Assembly (NCBI GenBank): GCA_023386955.1
Contig: JAEWIS010000053.1
Location: 1-64,000, forward strand
From: Bacillota bacterium
GTDB taxonomy: Bacteria; Bacillota; Bacilli; Paenibacillales; NBRC-103111
Direction: 5' to 3'
Length of the DNA: 64,000 nucleotides
Part shown: in pieces, positions 7,774-16,398 of the stretch
Position numbering within the stretch: position 1 is the first letter of the stretch
How the letters are laid out: each line of letters starts with the position of its first letter
Notes under the pieces: generated by a model
Told to the model about the DNA's origin: nothing
Database searches by the model: none
What the model saw: only the letters and a program-made list of their open reading frames with translations
Translations under genes and position numbers: made by a program

Positions 7774-8706
7774 ATGGAGAAAACATTGATTTTCGGCCAT
7801 AAGAATCCGGATACGGACACCATCTGCTCTGCGCTGGTGTATGCCGATCTGAAGACGAAGCTGGGCCAACATGTGGAAGCGGTGCGTCTGGGCGAAATCA
7901 GCGGCGAAACCCGCTATGCGCTGGACTATTTCAAGGTGGAGGCTCCGCGGCTGGTGGAAGCTGTTGCTGCCGAGACCAAAACGGTGATTCTGGTGGACCA
8001 CAATGAGCGTCAGCAAAGCGCTCCCGACATCGATCAAGTTCGTGTGACAGAGGTTATCGACCACCACCGTATCTCCAATTTCGAAACCAGCGGCCCTTTG
8101 TATTACCGGGCGGAGCCGGTAGGCTGCACCTCCACCATCATCAACAAGCTGTACAAGGAAAACGGCGTGGCCGTATCCAAGGAAATGGCCGGTCTGATGC
8201 TGTCCGCTATCATTTCGGATTCCCTTCTGTTCAAATCCCCCACTTGCACCGAGCAGGACGTTGCCGCCGCCAAGGAATTGGCAGCCACCGCCGGGGTCAG
8301 TGCCGACGAATACGGTCTGGCTATGCTGAAGGCAGGAGCAGATCTTTCCGATAAATCCATCGCCCAACTGATCTCCCTGGATGCCAAGGAATTCTCCATG
8401 AACGGCCGCAAGGTGGAAATTGCCCAAGTGAACGCGGTGGACGTGAACGACGTGCTGTCCCGCCAGGCTGATCTGGAGACTGCCTTGAATGGGATTATCG
8501 CCGAAAAAAACCTGGACCTGTTCCTGTTCGTGGTAACGGACATCCTGAACAGCGATTCCGTTGGTGTGGCGCTGGGCAAGGAAGCCCAGGCTGTGGAGAA
8601 AGCCTACAATGTGAAGCTGGACGGCAACAAGGCGCTGCTGAAGGGTGTAGTTTCCCGCAAATCCCAGATCGTGCCGGTGCTGACCGATCTGTTCAACAAG
8701 GCATAA
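7774..8706 (+). CDS. ppaC: Manganese-dependent inorganic pyrophosphatase (family II)
   Basis: About 310 aa. Hydrolyses pyrophosphate to two phosphates in the cytoplasm, pulling biosynthetic reactions forward. The DHH-superfamily motifs are intact: GHKNPDTDT near the N-terminus (His and two Asp metal ligands), DHNE, DHH in VIDHHRIS, and the C-terminal SRKSQIVP phosphate-binding motif. Length fits family II enzymes without regulatory CBS domains. I choose ATG 7774 over ATG 7768 because AGAGG at 7761-7765 is 8 nt before it and only 2 nt before the other. Single-gene unit with its own promoter and terminator. Confidence 0.95.
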   Translation: MEKTLIFGHKNPDTDTICSALVYADLKTKLGQHVEAVRLGEISGETRYALDYFKVEAPRLVEAVAAETKTVILVDHNERQQSAPDIDQVRVTEVIDHHRISNFETSGPLYYRAEPVGCTSTIINKLYKENGVAVSKEMAGLMLSAIISDSLLFKSPTCTEQDVAAAKELAATAGVSADEYGLAMLKAGADLSDKSIAQLISLDAKEFSMNGRKVEIAQVNAVDVNDVLSRQADLETALNGIIAEKNLDLFLFVVTDILNSDSVGVALGKEAQAVEKAYNVKLDGNKALLKGVVSRKSQIVPVLTDLFNKA

Positions 8707-8733
8707 CTCCTGCTTTTCGCTTATCCTGCAACG

Positions 8734-8776
8734 AACCCGCCCGGCTCGCTTGAGTCCGGCGGGTTTTATTATTTTG
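8734..8776 (+). terminator. Terminator of ppaC
   Basis: AACCCGCC...GGCGGGTT arms (with an extra CGG/CCG pair toward the loop) followed by a T-rich tail, 28 bp after the ppaC stop codon. Confidence 0.8.
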
Positions 8777-8798
8777 CTGTCCCGTAAGTTATCCCGCA

Positions 8799-8827
8799 TT
8801 GACAAAGCCCGGGTATAAAAGTAAGCT
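8799..8827 (+). promoter_or_regulatory. Promoter of the MarR-MFS operon
   Basis: A perfect -35 TTGACA at 8799-8804 is followed after 17 bp by TAAGCT at 8822-8827, a weak -10. The predicted start falls within the MarR palindrome just downstream. Confidence 0.55.
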
Positions 8828-8828
8828 G

Positions 8829-8848
8829 ATAGTTAGGTATCGAACTAT
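8829..8848. promoter_or_regulatory. MarR-type operator palindrome
   Basis: ATAGTTAGGTATCGAACTAT has 6-bp inverted arms ATAGTT/AACTAT with an 8-bp centre, the size and arm type of MarR/OhrR operators. It begins just after the -10 box and lies 30 bp before the MarR start codon, so autorepression of the MarR-efflux operon is the simplest reading. Confidence 0.65.
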
Positions 8849-8877
8849 TGTCTGCGGTTTATCCGAGGAGGTGCACT

Positions 8878-9402
8878 ATGCAACAGGGTGAAGACCTGCC
8901 GGACCAGAAATCCGGGCAAGGGCAGGAGCCGCAAGTGCGGAGGGGGATTCTGCCGTGGGAATCGGAGGAGCAGATCGGCTCGCTCTTGAGATTGACCTCC
9001 ATGAGTATGCGCAAGCAGATCGAAAAATCCCTGCGCCCCCTGGGCTTGACCCAGCAGCAGGGCAAAACCCTGCGCATACTGCTTCATAATCCCGGCTCTA
9101 CCCATTCCGATTTGGAGCGGATTCTGCGGATCGAAAAACCCAGTGTGACCAACCTCATTAGTGTAATGGAAAGACGGGGATGGGTGGTCCGCAGGAAGGA
9201 TGCGCAGGACGCCCGGTTCAAGCAGATTTACCTGACTTCGGAGGGGGAGGCCCTTGCCGGAAACATTGCGGAGACGGTGGATCAGACCAAGGAAAGGCTG
9301 ATGGAGGCCTTAAGCGACGAGGAAACGCTGCTCCTGAGGTCGCTGCTGCAGAAGCTGCGCAAGGCTTGGGAGAATGATCCCCAGGAGGGGGAACAGCCGT
9401 AA
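8878..9402 (+). CDS. MarR-family transcriptional regulator
   Basis: About 174 aa. Winged helix-turn-helix of the MarR family: helix SMRKQIEKSLRPLGLTQQQG, recognition region HSDLERILRIEKPSVTNLIS, wing ERRGWVVRRKDAQDAR and dimerisation helices at both ends. An N-terminal tail of about 30 polar residues is longer than usual. Start ATG 8878 is set by GAGGAGGTG at 8865-8873; a longer reading frame from TTG 8848 would have no ribosome site and starts inside the operator. It is followed 42 bp later by an MFS efflux gene and preceded by a palindrome, the classic layout of a ligand-released efflux repressor. Confidence 0.9.
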   Translation: MQQGEDLPDQKSGQGQEPQVRRGILPWESEEQIGSLLRLTSMSMRKQIEKSLRPLGLTQQQGKTLRILLHNPGSTHSDLERILRIEKPSVTNLISVMERRGWVVRRKDAQDARFKQIYLTSEGEALAGNIAETVDQTKERLMEALSDEETLLLRSLLQKLRKAWENDPQEGEQP

Positions 9403-9444
9403 ACACCGGCGGCCGATTATTTCAGTAGGGGCAGGGAGGGCAAC

Positions 9445-10845
9445 ATGAAGCAACAACATAACCGTCCGGCAGCCTCGTCCAATGCGGAGAAGCTGCTGAA
9501 GGTGCTGGCTTTTACACTGGTTTTTTCGGTGATGAACGCATCCATTTTTAATGTGGTGCTGCCGGTGATCGGCAAGGAATTTAAGCTGAACCCTTCCGAT
9601 TTGAGCTGGGTATCCACCGGGTACATGATTGTATACGCCATCGGCTCCGTCACCTACGGGAAGCTTGCCGACCGGTACCGTTTGAAGGATCTGCTGTCCT
9701 TCGGCCTGGTGCTGTTTGCGCTGGGTTCGCTGGTAGGGGTGGCCGCAGTGGACTATTGGATGATTATTCTGGCCCGGGTGCTGCAGGCGGCGGGGGCTTC
9801 GGTCATTCCGGCTACGGGTATGATTATTCCCGTCCGGTATTTCCCGCCGGAGGAGAGGGGCAGGGCGTTAGGTACCTCTGCCATCGGCTTGGCGCTGGGT
9901 TCGGCTTTGGGGCCTATTGTTTCGGGCTTTGTCACCGGCTTCGCCAGCTGGCGCTTCTTGTTCCTGGTGTCTGTGCTGCCGCTGATGACGCTGCCCTTTT
10001 ACCGGAAGTATCTGGATGATGAAAAAGGGGCCCCACGGCCCATCGATTTTATCGGCGGTGCATTGCTGGCCGGAACCGTATCCCTTCTGCTGTTGTCCAT
10101 TACCCGCGGGAGCCTGCTGTTCCTGATTGCCGGATTGGGTCTGGGTGTACTGTTGGCCTGGCGACTGCTCAGCACTCCCGAGCCCTTCGTGAATCCTGCA
10201 ATGTTTCGCAACCGCAGCTATACGGCAGGGATCATCGTCGCTTTCCTGGCTAATGCCATGAGCTTCGGCATGCCCTTTATAACGCCGCAGTTCCTGAGCC
10301 GCTTGAACGGCCTTACGCCGCTTGAGATCGGGCTTGTGCTGTTCCCCGCTGCCCTGGTCACCGCTTTTATGGGCAGAAAGGGCGGACGGCTGGCTGATAC
10401 CCGGGGTAATCCGACGCTGGTGCTGATGGCATCTGTGCTTCTGCTCTGCTGCTTTTTGCTGCTGTCGGTATTCGTAGGTTTGTCCCCGTACTGGATTATG
10501 CTGATGCTGATTTTTGGCAATGTGGGGCAGTCCTTTATGGGTATCGCCATGTCCAATACGGTATCGCGGACGCTGAAGCGGGAGGAAACCGGTGTGGGGA
10601 TGGGGCTGTTTTCCATGATGAACTTTATCTCCGGGGCGGCGGCTACCGGCCTGATCGGCAGGCTGCTGGATTCCGGCTCTGTCAGCTTCCGGCTGAATCC
10701 CCTGCTTGTTCTGCGTGAAGGGGCGCTGTACAGCAATATTTTTCTGTCTTTGGGGGCGGGAACGGTGCTGGTGGCGTTGTTGTATCTGAGCGGCTTCGGT
10801 AAGGGCAAACGTTCATCGGAGGCGGGGTTGAAAACAGGAAATTGA
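9445..10845 (+). CDS. MFS drug-efflux transporter (DHA2-like)
   Basis: About 466 aa, a multispan inner-membrane protein with roughly 14 hydrophobic segments, as in the proton-drug antiporters of the DHA2 branch. Family motifs include the loop 2-3 motif GKLADRYRLKDLL and an antiporter motif C-like stretch (GLALGSALGPIVSGF) in helix 5. It is in the same direction as and 42 bp downstream of the MarR regulator with GGGAGGG before ATG, so it is probably the regulated efflux partner. Substrate not predictable. Confidence 0.9.
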   Translation: MKQQHNRPAASSNAEKLLKVLAFTLVFSVMNASIFNVVLPVIGKEFKLNPSDLSWVSTGYMIVYAIGSVTYGKLADRYRLKDLLSFGLVLFALGSLVGVAAVDYWMIILARVLQAAGASVIPATGMIIPVRYFPPEERGRALGTSAIGLALGSALGPIVSGFVTGFASWRFLFLVSVLPLMTLPFYRKYLDDEKGAPRPIDFIGGALLAGTVSLLLLSITRGSLLFLIAGLGLGVLLAWRLLSTPEPFVNPAMFRNRSYTAGIIVAFLANAMSFGMPFITPQFLSRLNGLTPLEIGLVLFPAALVTAFMGRKGGRLADTRGNPTLVLMASVLLLCCFLLLSVFVGLSPYWIMLMLIFGNVGQSFMGIAMSNTVSRTLKREETGVGMGLFSMMNFISGAAATGLIGRLLDSGSVSFRLNPLLVLREGALYSNIFLSLGAGTVLVALLYLSGFGKGKRSSEAGLKTGN

Positions 10846-10870
10846 CAGCAAGCGAGGCTTCCTCCATACT
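10842..10870 (+). promoter_or_regulatory. Possible promoter of the small downstream gene
   Basis: TTGACA at 10842-10847, overlapping the MFS stop codon, is followed after 17 bp by CATACT at 10865-10870. It would allow the small gene at 10919 to be transcribed apart from the efflux operon. Only the -35 is strong. Confidence 0.4.
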
Positions 10871-10918
10871 GGGAGGAAAAAATGCCGGCGATATGCCGGC
10901 TCGTGGAGGCAAACAGAC

Positions 10919-11218
10919 ATGTTGGAAATTACAGGCTACAGTGTGGAATGGATCCGGGACCCTTTTGGAATTATCCAGGGAAAGCGGTATGAGTTTCTTC
11001 TGGATATCCAGGTGGAGGAGGACGATGAGATGTACTCCCCCCACGGGCTGACCCTGCGGGTGATCTACCTGGCGGACGGCGAAGCATCCAAGATCGTGAA
11101 GTATGAGTTTTTGGAAAAGAGCACAGGCAAATATCTGGATTTCGATATGGTGGAAGAGGAATATGCCGAAACCCTGGCCTTCTGCCAAGCCCATTATGCC
11201 GAAGCCGAGGAAAACTGA
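10919..11218 (+). CDS. Small conserved protein (DUF6509-like)
   Basis: A 99-aa acidic soluble protein (ITGYSVEWIRDPFGI, RYEFLLDIQVEEDDE, IVKYEFLEKSTGKYLDFD). From memory it matches a family of small Bacillales proteins labelled DUF6509; no function is known. GTGGAGG lies 10 nt before ATG 10919. It may be the tail of the MarR-efflux operon or have its own promoter. No catalytic motif or membrane segment is visible. Confidence 0.75.
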   Translation: MLEITGYSVEWIRDPFGIIQGKRYEFLLDIQVEEDDEMYSPHGLTLRVIYLADGEASKIVKYEFLEKSTGKYLDFDMVEEEYAETLAFCQAHYAEAEEN

Positions 11219-11299
11219 GCTGCGCTTCTTAGCGGATCCCCCTCACTGGAGGGCTGTTGGAGTGTGATAGCGGGGAGCTTGAACGCAGCGGTGCAGGGG

Positions 11300-11525
11300 T
11301 TAACGGTCCAACAAATTAGCAGACCAACAACCAGCACACCAACAGCAGATCAGCAAATCAACAACCAGCAGACCAACAAACGAACAAACCAACAACCAGC
11401 AGACCGCATACCAGCAGACCAACAAACCGGCAGACTGGCAGACCAACAAACCGGCAGACCGCATACCAGCAGACCGCATACCAGCAGACCGCATATCAGC
11501 AGACCGCATACCAGCAGACTAACTC
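11300..11525. repeat. Degenerate CAGCAGACC-rich repeat
   Basis: Low-complexity A/C-rich run made of variants of AGCAGACCAACAAACC, ending in about five copies of a 15-mer close to CAGCAGACCGCATAC. An open frame crosses it but encodes only repeats (QQTGR, SRPHT) and has no ribosome site, so I do not call a gene. It lies in the 11219-11956 gap. Confidence 0.8.
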
Positions 11526-11526
11526 A

Positions 11527-11710
11527 AATGCAAAAGTGCAGTTAATTTCGACGACTGACTGCAAAATAGCAGGTTTAACTGCAAAAGTGCAGTTATTCTT
11601 AGCAAAAAAGCCCGGAACCGAGGTTCGGGGCAAAAATAACTGCATTTTTGCATTTAGGCGATGCGGCGGGAGGGCTGTGGCAGAAAATAACTGCACTTTT
11701 GCAGTTCAGC
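11527..11710. repeat. TGCAAAAGTGCAGTTA-type array (F-F-R-R)
   Basis: Four modules: two forward TGCAAAAGTGCAGTTA (11529 and 11580) and two reverse TAACTGCA(C/T)TTTTGCA (11637 and 11687), spaced about 50 bp. Each module contains its own small palindrome (TGCAAAAGTGCA) and the whole array can fold into a larger hairpin. Further arrays of the same module lie at 18901-19083 and 19988-20122. The remaining gap 11711-11956 shows nothing I can name. Confidence 0.85.
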
Positions 11711-11956
11711 TACAGCCGCAGGCCCTCTAACTGGTGCAATCCAGTCGTCGGCTGATGTTCCCGTTTCAATGGAGTGGCTAATCGGTTTGTTACACAATAG
11801 TTACTATATAAGCGATTCATCCAACCTGCCATGCAGCTCAAGCCGTACATCATAACCCATACAGTTATACCAGTAAATCCGATCAACTCAATCTGTACAA
11901 CTCAATCTGTACAATTCGATCCGTCAGGTCTATCACTAAGACTCAATCCGTCGCCG

Positions 11957-13006
11957 CTACCCGGCCAAGGCTTCAGCCAGAAGGATCAGGGTGAGCCCCT
12001 GGCCGTACAGGCTGGGATAACACGGAATGTGGTTATAAGCCTCCACCGTGGGCATCACCGGTGTGCCGCCGGAAACGCCGAGGACGGTGCCGTCCTCGGC
12101 AATTTGGGCGAGCACTCCCTGGAGTGCCCGGCGGGCCGGCTCCAGCACCTCGTCCCCCAGCAAGCCCATACGCCTGGCCTTCAGCAAACCCGCCGCAATC
12201 CCGGCGCTGCCGGAGGTTTCCGGGTAGAAGCCGGCTTGATCCATGACCGTGTTCCACAGGCCGTTGTCCCGCTGATACGCGAGAAGCCCCTGCATCATCC
12301 GTTTATACCGGCGGATGATATCCGCGTCACCGGGCACGATGCCGTCGATTTCCTCCAGGATCATGGGGGTGCCTACGGCGATCCAGGCATTGGCCCGGGT
12401 CCAGCGGGCGGCGGACATATGGTTCTGGGCGATGCAGTTCCAGCCGTGGAACAACACCCCGGTTTCCTCATCCTGGAGAAGGGACAGGTGGAGCTCCAGC
12501 TGCCGCAGGGCTTCAGCGGTATAGGCGCTGTCCCCGGTGAGACGGCCCAGACGGGCCAGGAACAGCACAGCCATAAAAATCGTGTCTGCCCATACCTGCT
12601 CGGGGAAGCTGGCATTTTCCGTTACCGTATGCTCGAAAGCGCCTTCACGCGTACGCGGGGCTTCATGCAGCATCCACTGTCCGATCCGGACGGCAGTGTC
12701 CAGGAAAACGGCGTCGCCGGTTTGCCGGTACATAGCCGGGAAGATGGCGAAGGGCGCCATGGAATTGATCACCTTCATCTGCTCGGATTGATGCAGATTC
12801 TGACGGACCCAATTGATCAGCTGCTCCATCAGTTCCTGCCTACAGTTTTGTTCATAATACTCCAATATGGAAATAACACCTACACCAGGTACCCAATCCC
12901 AGTGGTGGATGTCCATCCCCCAGTTGCCAGCATGGTCCTCCAGCATTTTGCCGCATACGCTCTGTGCCTTCTGTACCAGAATTTCCGGAGCTTCCGTGAT
13001 TGTCAT
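11957..13006 (-). CDS. GH105 unsaturated rhamnogalacturonyl hydrolase-like
   Basis: About 349 aa, an (alpha/alpha)6-barrel protein of glycoside hydrolase family 105 (YteR/YesR type), which removes the unsaturated uronic acid left by pectin/rhamnogalacturonan lyases. Visible: the catalytic Asp in EQVWADTIFMAVLF (about residue 141) and the conserved RWTRANAWIAVG block. No signal peptide, so cytoplasmic. I use ATG 13006 because GGGAGGA precedes it with good spacing. It is divergent from the AraC regulator at 13125, which probably controls it. The released rhamnose-containing sugars would feed the rhamnose genes further right (inference). Confidence 0.87.
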   Translation of the reverse strand: MTITEAPEILVQKAQSVCGKMLEDHAGNWGMDIHHWDWVPGVGVISILEYYEQNCRQELMEQLINWVRQNLHQSEQMKVINSMAPFAIFPAMYRQTGDAVFLDTAVRIGQWMLHEAPRTREGAFEHTVTENASFPEQVWADTIFMAVLFLARLGRLTGDSAYTAEALRQLELHLSLLQDEETGVLFHGWNCIAQNHMSAARWTRANAWIAVGTPMILEEIDGIVPGDADIIRRYKRMMQGLLAYQRDNGLWNTVMDQAGFYPETSGSAGIAAGLLKARRMGLLGDEVLEPARRALQGVLAQIAEDGTVLGVSGGTPVMPTVEAYNHIPCYPSLYGQGLTLILLAEALAG

Positions 13007-13124
13007 AACACATTCCTCCCGCATGGTTTGATATACTCTTACTATAACGCGGGGATAATGGCGGGTCTTGGGCAATTCTCCTGCAATCATTGGACAATTG
13101 TGAACTTACAGGAGGGATACCATC

Positions 13125-14042
13125 ATGGGGATGGATGACCAAACAGTGGTGCAGGAAGTATTTTTTGTGGACGATGTGACCAACAGCGCGTTGTTGGCCT
13201 TTCCCGTTGGCTGTGTGTCCCGCACCCGGGAAATCCAGCAGCCGTTTTTGCATGCGCATGACGGTTATGAGCTGTACATGTGTTTGTCCGGCCGGGGCAA
13301 AATGCTGGCGGGCGGCCGGGTCCATGAGGTGGCGCCGGGGAGTCTGGTGGTGATCCATCCGGGAGCTCTGCATATGCCGCGCTCTGTACCTAAGGAGCCG
13401 TTTCACCGCTACATAGTCAGCATTGACAAGGACTATCTGGAGGAGCTGGCGGATAAGGAATCGGGCTTCGGGGGCAACGCAGTCACACGGTGGCTGCCCA
13501 AGGAGGAGCCCTCCACATGCTGGCAGCTGAACGGGCGGCAGATTCTGGCGCTGCAGGATATTTTGGCCCAGCTGGAACGGGAACTGGATGAACGCAAGGA
13601 ATGCTTTTCCCTGGCTGCACACAGTCTGGTGCTCCAGCTATTCGTGGCGTTGGGCCGGTATCAGGAGGAACAGACGCCGGGCACAGCAGGGAATGGCGAG
13701 CGCAAGCAGCTGGTGGAGGAAATGATGGGGCTGGTAGCGGAAGGGTACCGGGAAACGCTGCGCATTGAGTCCCTGTGCCGCCGGTTTCATCTGTCGCGCT
13801 CGTATCTTCACCGGATTTTTAAGCAGGAGACGGGGCTGTCCATTACTGAGTACCTGATTGCCTACCGGATCAACAAGGCCAAGGAGTCGCTGGAATCCAG
13901 CTCTCTGCCGCTGGCGGAGGTGGCGCTTTCCTCGGGTTTTCAGGACTTGTCCCATTTTTGCCGTATGTTTAAACGCCTGACCGGCGTCACACCGGGACAT
14001 TACCGCAGAAGCGGCGCCGGCCTAAAGGGATATCATGCTTGA
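13125..14042 (+). CDS. AraC-family transcriptional regulator (cupin + HTH)
   Basis: About 305 aa. N-terminal AraC-type cupin (HAHDGYELYMCLSGRGKM, VIHPGALHMP) and C-terminal double helix-turn-helix: SLCRRFHLSRSYLHRIFK, then ALSSGFQDLSHFCRMFKR with the usual TGVTPGHYRR end. ATG 13125 is preceded by AGGAGGGA. Divergent from the GH105 gene across about 118 bp, so the likely target is the pectin-oligomer hydrolase; effector unknown. The short gap to the IF-3 paralogue downstream (36 bp) might mean read-through into that gene. Confidence 0.92.
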   Translation: MGMDDQTVVQEVFFVDDVTNSALLAFPVGCVSRTREIQQPFLHAHDGYELYMCLSGRGKMLAGGRVHEVAPGSLVVIHPGALHMPRSVPKEPFHRYIVSIDKDYLEELADKESGFGGNAVTRWLPKEEPSTCWQLNGRQILALQDILAQLERELDERKECFSLAAHSLVLQLFVALGRYQEEQTPGTAGNGERKQLVEEMMGLVAEGYRETLRIESLCRRFHLSRSYLHRIFKQETGLSITEYLIAYRINKAKESLESSSLPLAEVALSSGFQDLSHFCRMFKRLTGVTPGHYRRSGAGLKGYHA

Positions 14043-14078
14043 CGCACGGTTATATCGCAGAGGAAGAAGGGGTTCTTT

Positions 14079-14555
14079 TTGATCAAAAATGAGAAAATCA
14101 AAGCGGCGGAGGTTAAGCTTACCGGCCTCCAGGGGGAGGATCTGGGCATTGTTCCCACTGCCGAGGCACTGGCTATGGCGAAGAAGCTGAAGGTGGATCT
14201 GGTCTGCACCTCCCTCCACGAGAGCCCTCCGCCCTGCAGGTTGGCGGGTGCGGGTGCGGTGCGCCAGGAGAAGGAACAAGCGAAGAAGCAGGAGCGTCCG
14301 GCCAAGGTGAAGGAGCTGCGGCTCACTCCCCATATCGAAGAGCATGATCTGGAGGTCAAAAAAAGCCAGGCGGAGCGCCTTCTGCGCGGCGGAGACGCCG
14401 TACTGCTGAAGGTGGTGCTCACCGGGAGTAAGGAGGGGGCTCAGGCCAAGGCACTGCTGGAGGAGCTGACGAAAGCGCTGGCACCGTACGGGAAACGCCA
14501 AACCGGCATCCAGCAAAGCGGCAAACAAGCCATGGTCCAACTGGATCCCCTATAA
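14079..14555 (+). CDS. Divergent translation initiation factor IF-3 paralogue
   Basis: About 158 aa with both IF-3 domains in order: N-terminal part IKNEKIKAAEVKLTGLQGE, GIVPTAEALAMAKK, DLVCTSLHESPPPCRL, then a Lys/Glu linker and C-terminal KVKELRLTPHIEEHDLEVK. The usual linker motif after PPxCR(I/L) (D-Y-G-K-Y) is replaced by AGAGAV, and the conserved RGRE of the C-domain by TGSKE. It starts at TTG 14079 (AGAAGGGG just upstream), a rare start codon, as IF-3 genes often have. It is not next to rpmI/rplT, so the housekeeping infC is presumably elsewhere and this is a second, faster-evolving copy. Whether it binds the 30S subunit is open. Confidence 0.85.
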   Translation: MIKNEKIKAAEVKLTGLQGEDLGIVPTAEALAMAKKLKVDLVCTSLHESPPPCRLAGAGAVRQEKEQAKKQERPAKVKELRLTPHIEEHDLEVKKSQAERLLRGGDAVLLKVVLTGSKEGAQAKALLEELTKALAPYGKRQTGIQQSGKQAMVQLDPL

Positions 14556-14643
14556 GGCGGAGCATCCCAAAGCCAAACTCAAACCCGTCTCCAGCAGTCG
14601 CCTGGGATGGCGTACGTATGATTAGGGAAGGAGTTTAGACACT

Positions 14644-16398
14644 ATGTCTTATCTGACCAAATATGTCCGGAAATACGGCAGATGGTTTGGGTTTGCCGTT
14701 TTTTTTCTGACGGTGGAGGCGCTATGCGATCTGCTCCTGCCGACGATTCTGTCCAGAGTCATCGACGAGGGCATTGCCTTGGAGCGGATGGATACGGTAT
14801 GGCGGCTGGGCGGCGTGATGCTGGGCATTACGGCGGTAGGGGCCTTGGCGGCCTGTACCCGCAATGTGCTGGCCAGCCGGGTGTCCCAGGCCTTCGGCAC
14901 GGAGCTTCGCTCCGACCTGTTCCGCAAGATCCAGTCCTTAACCTTCGACAGTATGGACCGGTTTGACCGGGCGTCGCTCCTGACCCGGCTGACCAATGAT
15001 GTAACCCAGGTGCAGAATTTCACCAACGGACTTATGCGTATTTTTGTCAAAGCGCCTCTGACCTGCATCGGCAGTCTCATCATGGCCATACGGCTGAATC
15101 CCCGGCTTTCGGTGATTCTGCTGATTGTGGTTCCCCTGGTGGGCGTGCTGATCATGATCAACATGCGGATTGGCCTGCCCCGGTATCTGAAGGTGCAGAA
15201 GGCTATGGACCGGATGAATCTGGTCCTGCGGGAGTATTTGTCCGGGGTCCGTGTGGTGAAGGCCTTCAACCGCTTCCGTTATGAAACGGATAAAATGGAA
15301 ACGGCCAATCTGGAGTACCAGACCCGCTCCATTAAGGTCATGCGGGCAATGGCCGCCTTTAATCCGGCGGTGACGCTGACAGTGAACGCAGGTATTTTGG
15401 CTGTGCTGTGGTATGGCGGCCTGCGGGTGGACAGCGGGGATATGCAGGTGGGGCATATTGTCGCCTTTGTAAACTATATGACGCAAATTTTGTTCTCCCT
15501 GATGATGATCTCCATGGTGCTGATGATGTTCGTGCGGGCCCGTGCCTCCTCCCAACGGATCAGTGAGGTGTTCGCTGACGACAGCGCCATGACCTGGAGT
15601 AAACCGGCTGTTGCGCAGCCGGAGGAGCCGGGGCGGATTGAATTCCGCAATGTGACCTTTACTTACGGCTCCTCCGGTGGAGATAAGGGCAAGCCGGTGC
15701 TGAACGGAATCGATCTGGTCTGTGAACCGGGGCAAACGGTGGGGATTATCGGGTCCACAGGCTCGGGCAAAAGCACGCTGATCAGCTTGATCCCCCGTTT
15801 CTACGATGCGGATTCCGGCCAGGTGCTGGTGAACGGGCAGGATGTGCGCACTATGGACCCTTCTGCTCTGCGGGAGCGGATTGCGGTGGTTCCGCAGAAA
15901 TCGGTGCTGTTTTCCGGCTCCATCAAGGATAATATCCGTTGGGGCAAGGAGCAGGCGGACGACGGTGAGATAGAAGCGGCTGCCAGGATTGCCGGAGCTC
16001 ATGACTTTATCGCGGCATTCCCGGAAGGGTATGACACCCGGATCGGACAGAAGGGGGTTAACCTCTCCGGCGGCCAAAAGCAGCGGATTTCCATTGCCCG
16101 GGGCCTGATCCGCAAACCCGACATTCTGATTTTGGATGACAGCACCAGTGCCGTGGATGTGATTACCGAAGCCCGGATCAAGGAGGCCTTGCGCCGGGAA
16201 ACCCGGGGGATGACCTGCCTACTGATTGCCCAGCGGATTACCTCCGTCATGGATGCGGACCGGATTCTGGTGCTGGAGCACGGGGAGATTGCCGGTTTGG
16301 GCACCCACGATGAGCTGTTGGCCGGCTGCCGGGTTTACCGGGAAATTTATGCGTCGCAAACCGGAAAGGAGGCGGTTCCCCATGTCCAAGGAGAATAA
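14644..16398 (+). CDS. ABC exporter half-transporter, degenerate-site subunit
   Basis: About 584 aa: six-helix exporter membrane domain (residues ~1-310) plus nucleotide-binding domain with GSTGSGKST (about residue 370), Q-loop VPQKSVLFSG, signature LSGGQ and Walker B ILILDD. The residue after the Walker B Asp is Asp, not the catalytic Glu, as in the degenerate-site subunits of heterodimeric exporters (BmrC, TM287). The second subunit starts inside this gene's last codons (17-bp overlap). AAGGAG lies 10 nt before ATG. Likely a plasma-membrane multidrug or lipid exporter; substrate unknown. Confidence 0.92.
   Translation: MSYLTKYVRKYGRWFGFAVFFLTVEALCDLLLPTILSRVIDEGIALERMDTVWRLGGVMLGITAVGALAACTRNVLASRVSQAFGTELRSDLFRKIQSLTFDSMDRFDRASLLTRLTNDVTQVQNFTNGLMRIFVKAPLTCIGSLIMAIRLNPRLSVILLIVVPLVGVLIMINMRIGLPRYLKVQKAMDRMNLVLREYLSGVRVVKAFNRFRYETDKMETANLEYQTRSIKVMRAMAAFNPAVTLTVNAGILAVLWYGGLRVDSGDMQVGHIVAFVNYMTQILFSLMMISMVLMMFVRARASSQRISEVFADDSAMTWSKPAVAQPEEPGRIEFRNVTFTYGSSGGDKGKPVLNGIDLVCEPGQTVGIIGSTGSGKSTLISLIPRFYDADSGQVLVNGQDVRTMDPSALRERIAVVPQKSVLFSGSIKDNIRWGKEQADDGEIEAAARIAGAHDFIAAFPEGYDTRIGQKGVNLSGGQKQRISIARGLIRKPDILILDDSTSAVDVITEARIKEALRRETRGMTCLLIAQRITSVMDADRILVLEHGEIAGLGTHDELLAGCRVYREIYASQTGKEAVPHVQGE

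Noticed and set aside
11264..11545. A 93-codon repeat-rich open frame
   Set aside because: No ribosome site, low-complexity repeats only, GTA-like codon drift absent; more likely non-coding repeat DNA.
11831..13138. Long open frame (435 codons) on the + strand
   Set aside because: It is antisense to the GH105 gene, has no ribosome site, and encodes His/Gly/Pro-rich sequence typical of the complement of a GC-rich gene.
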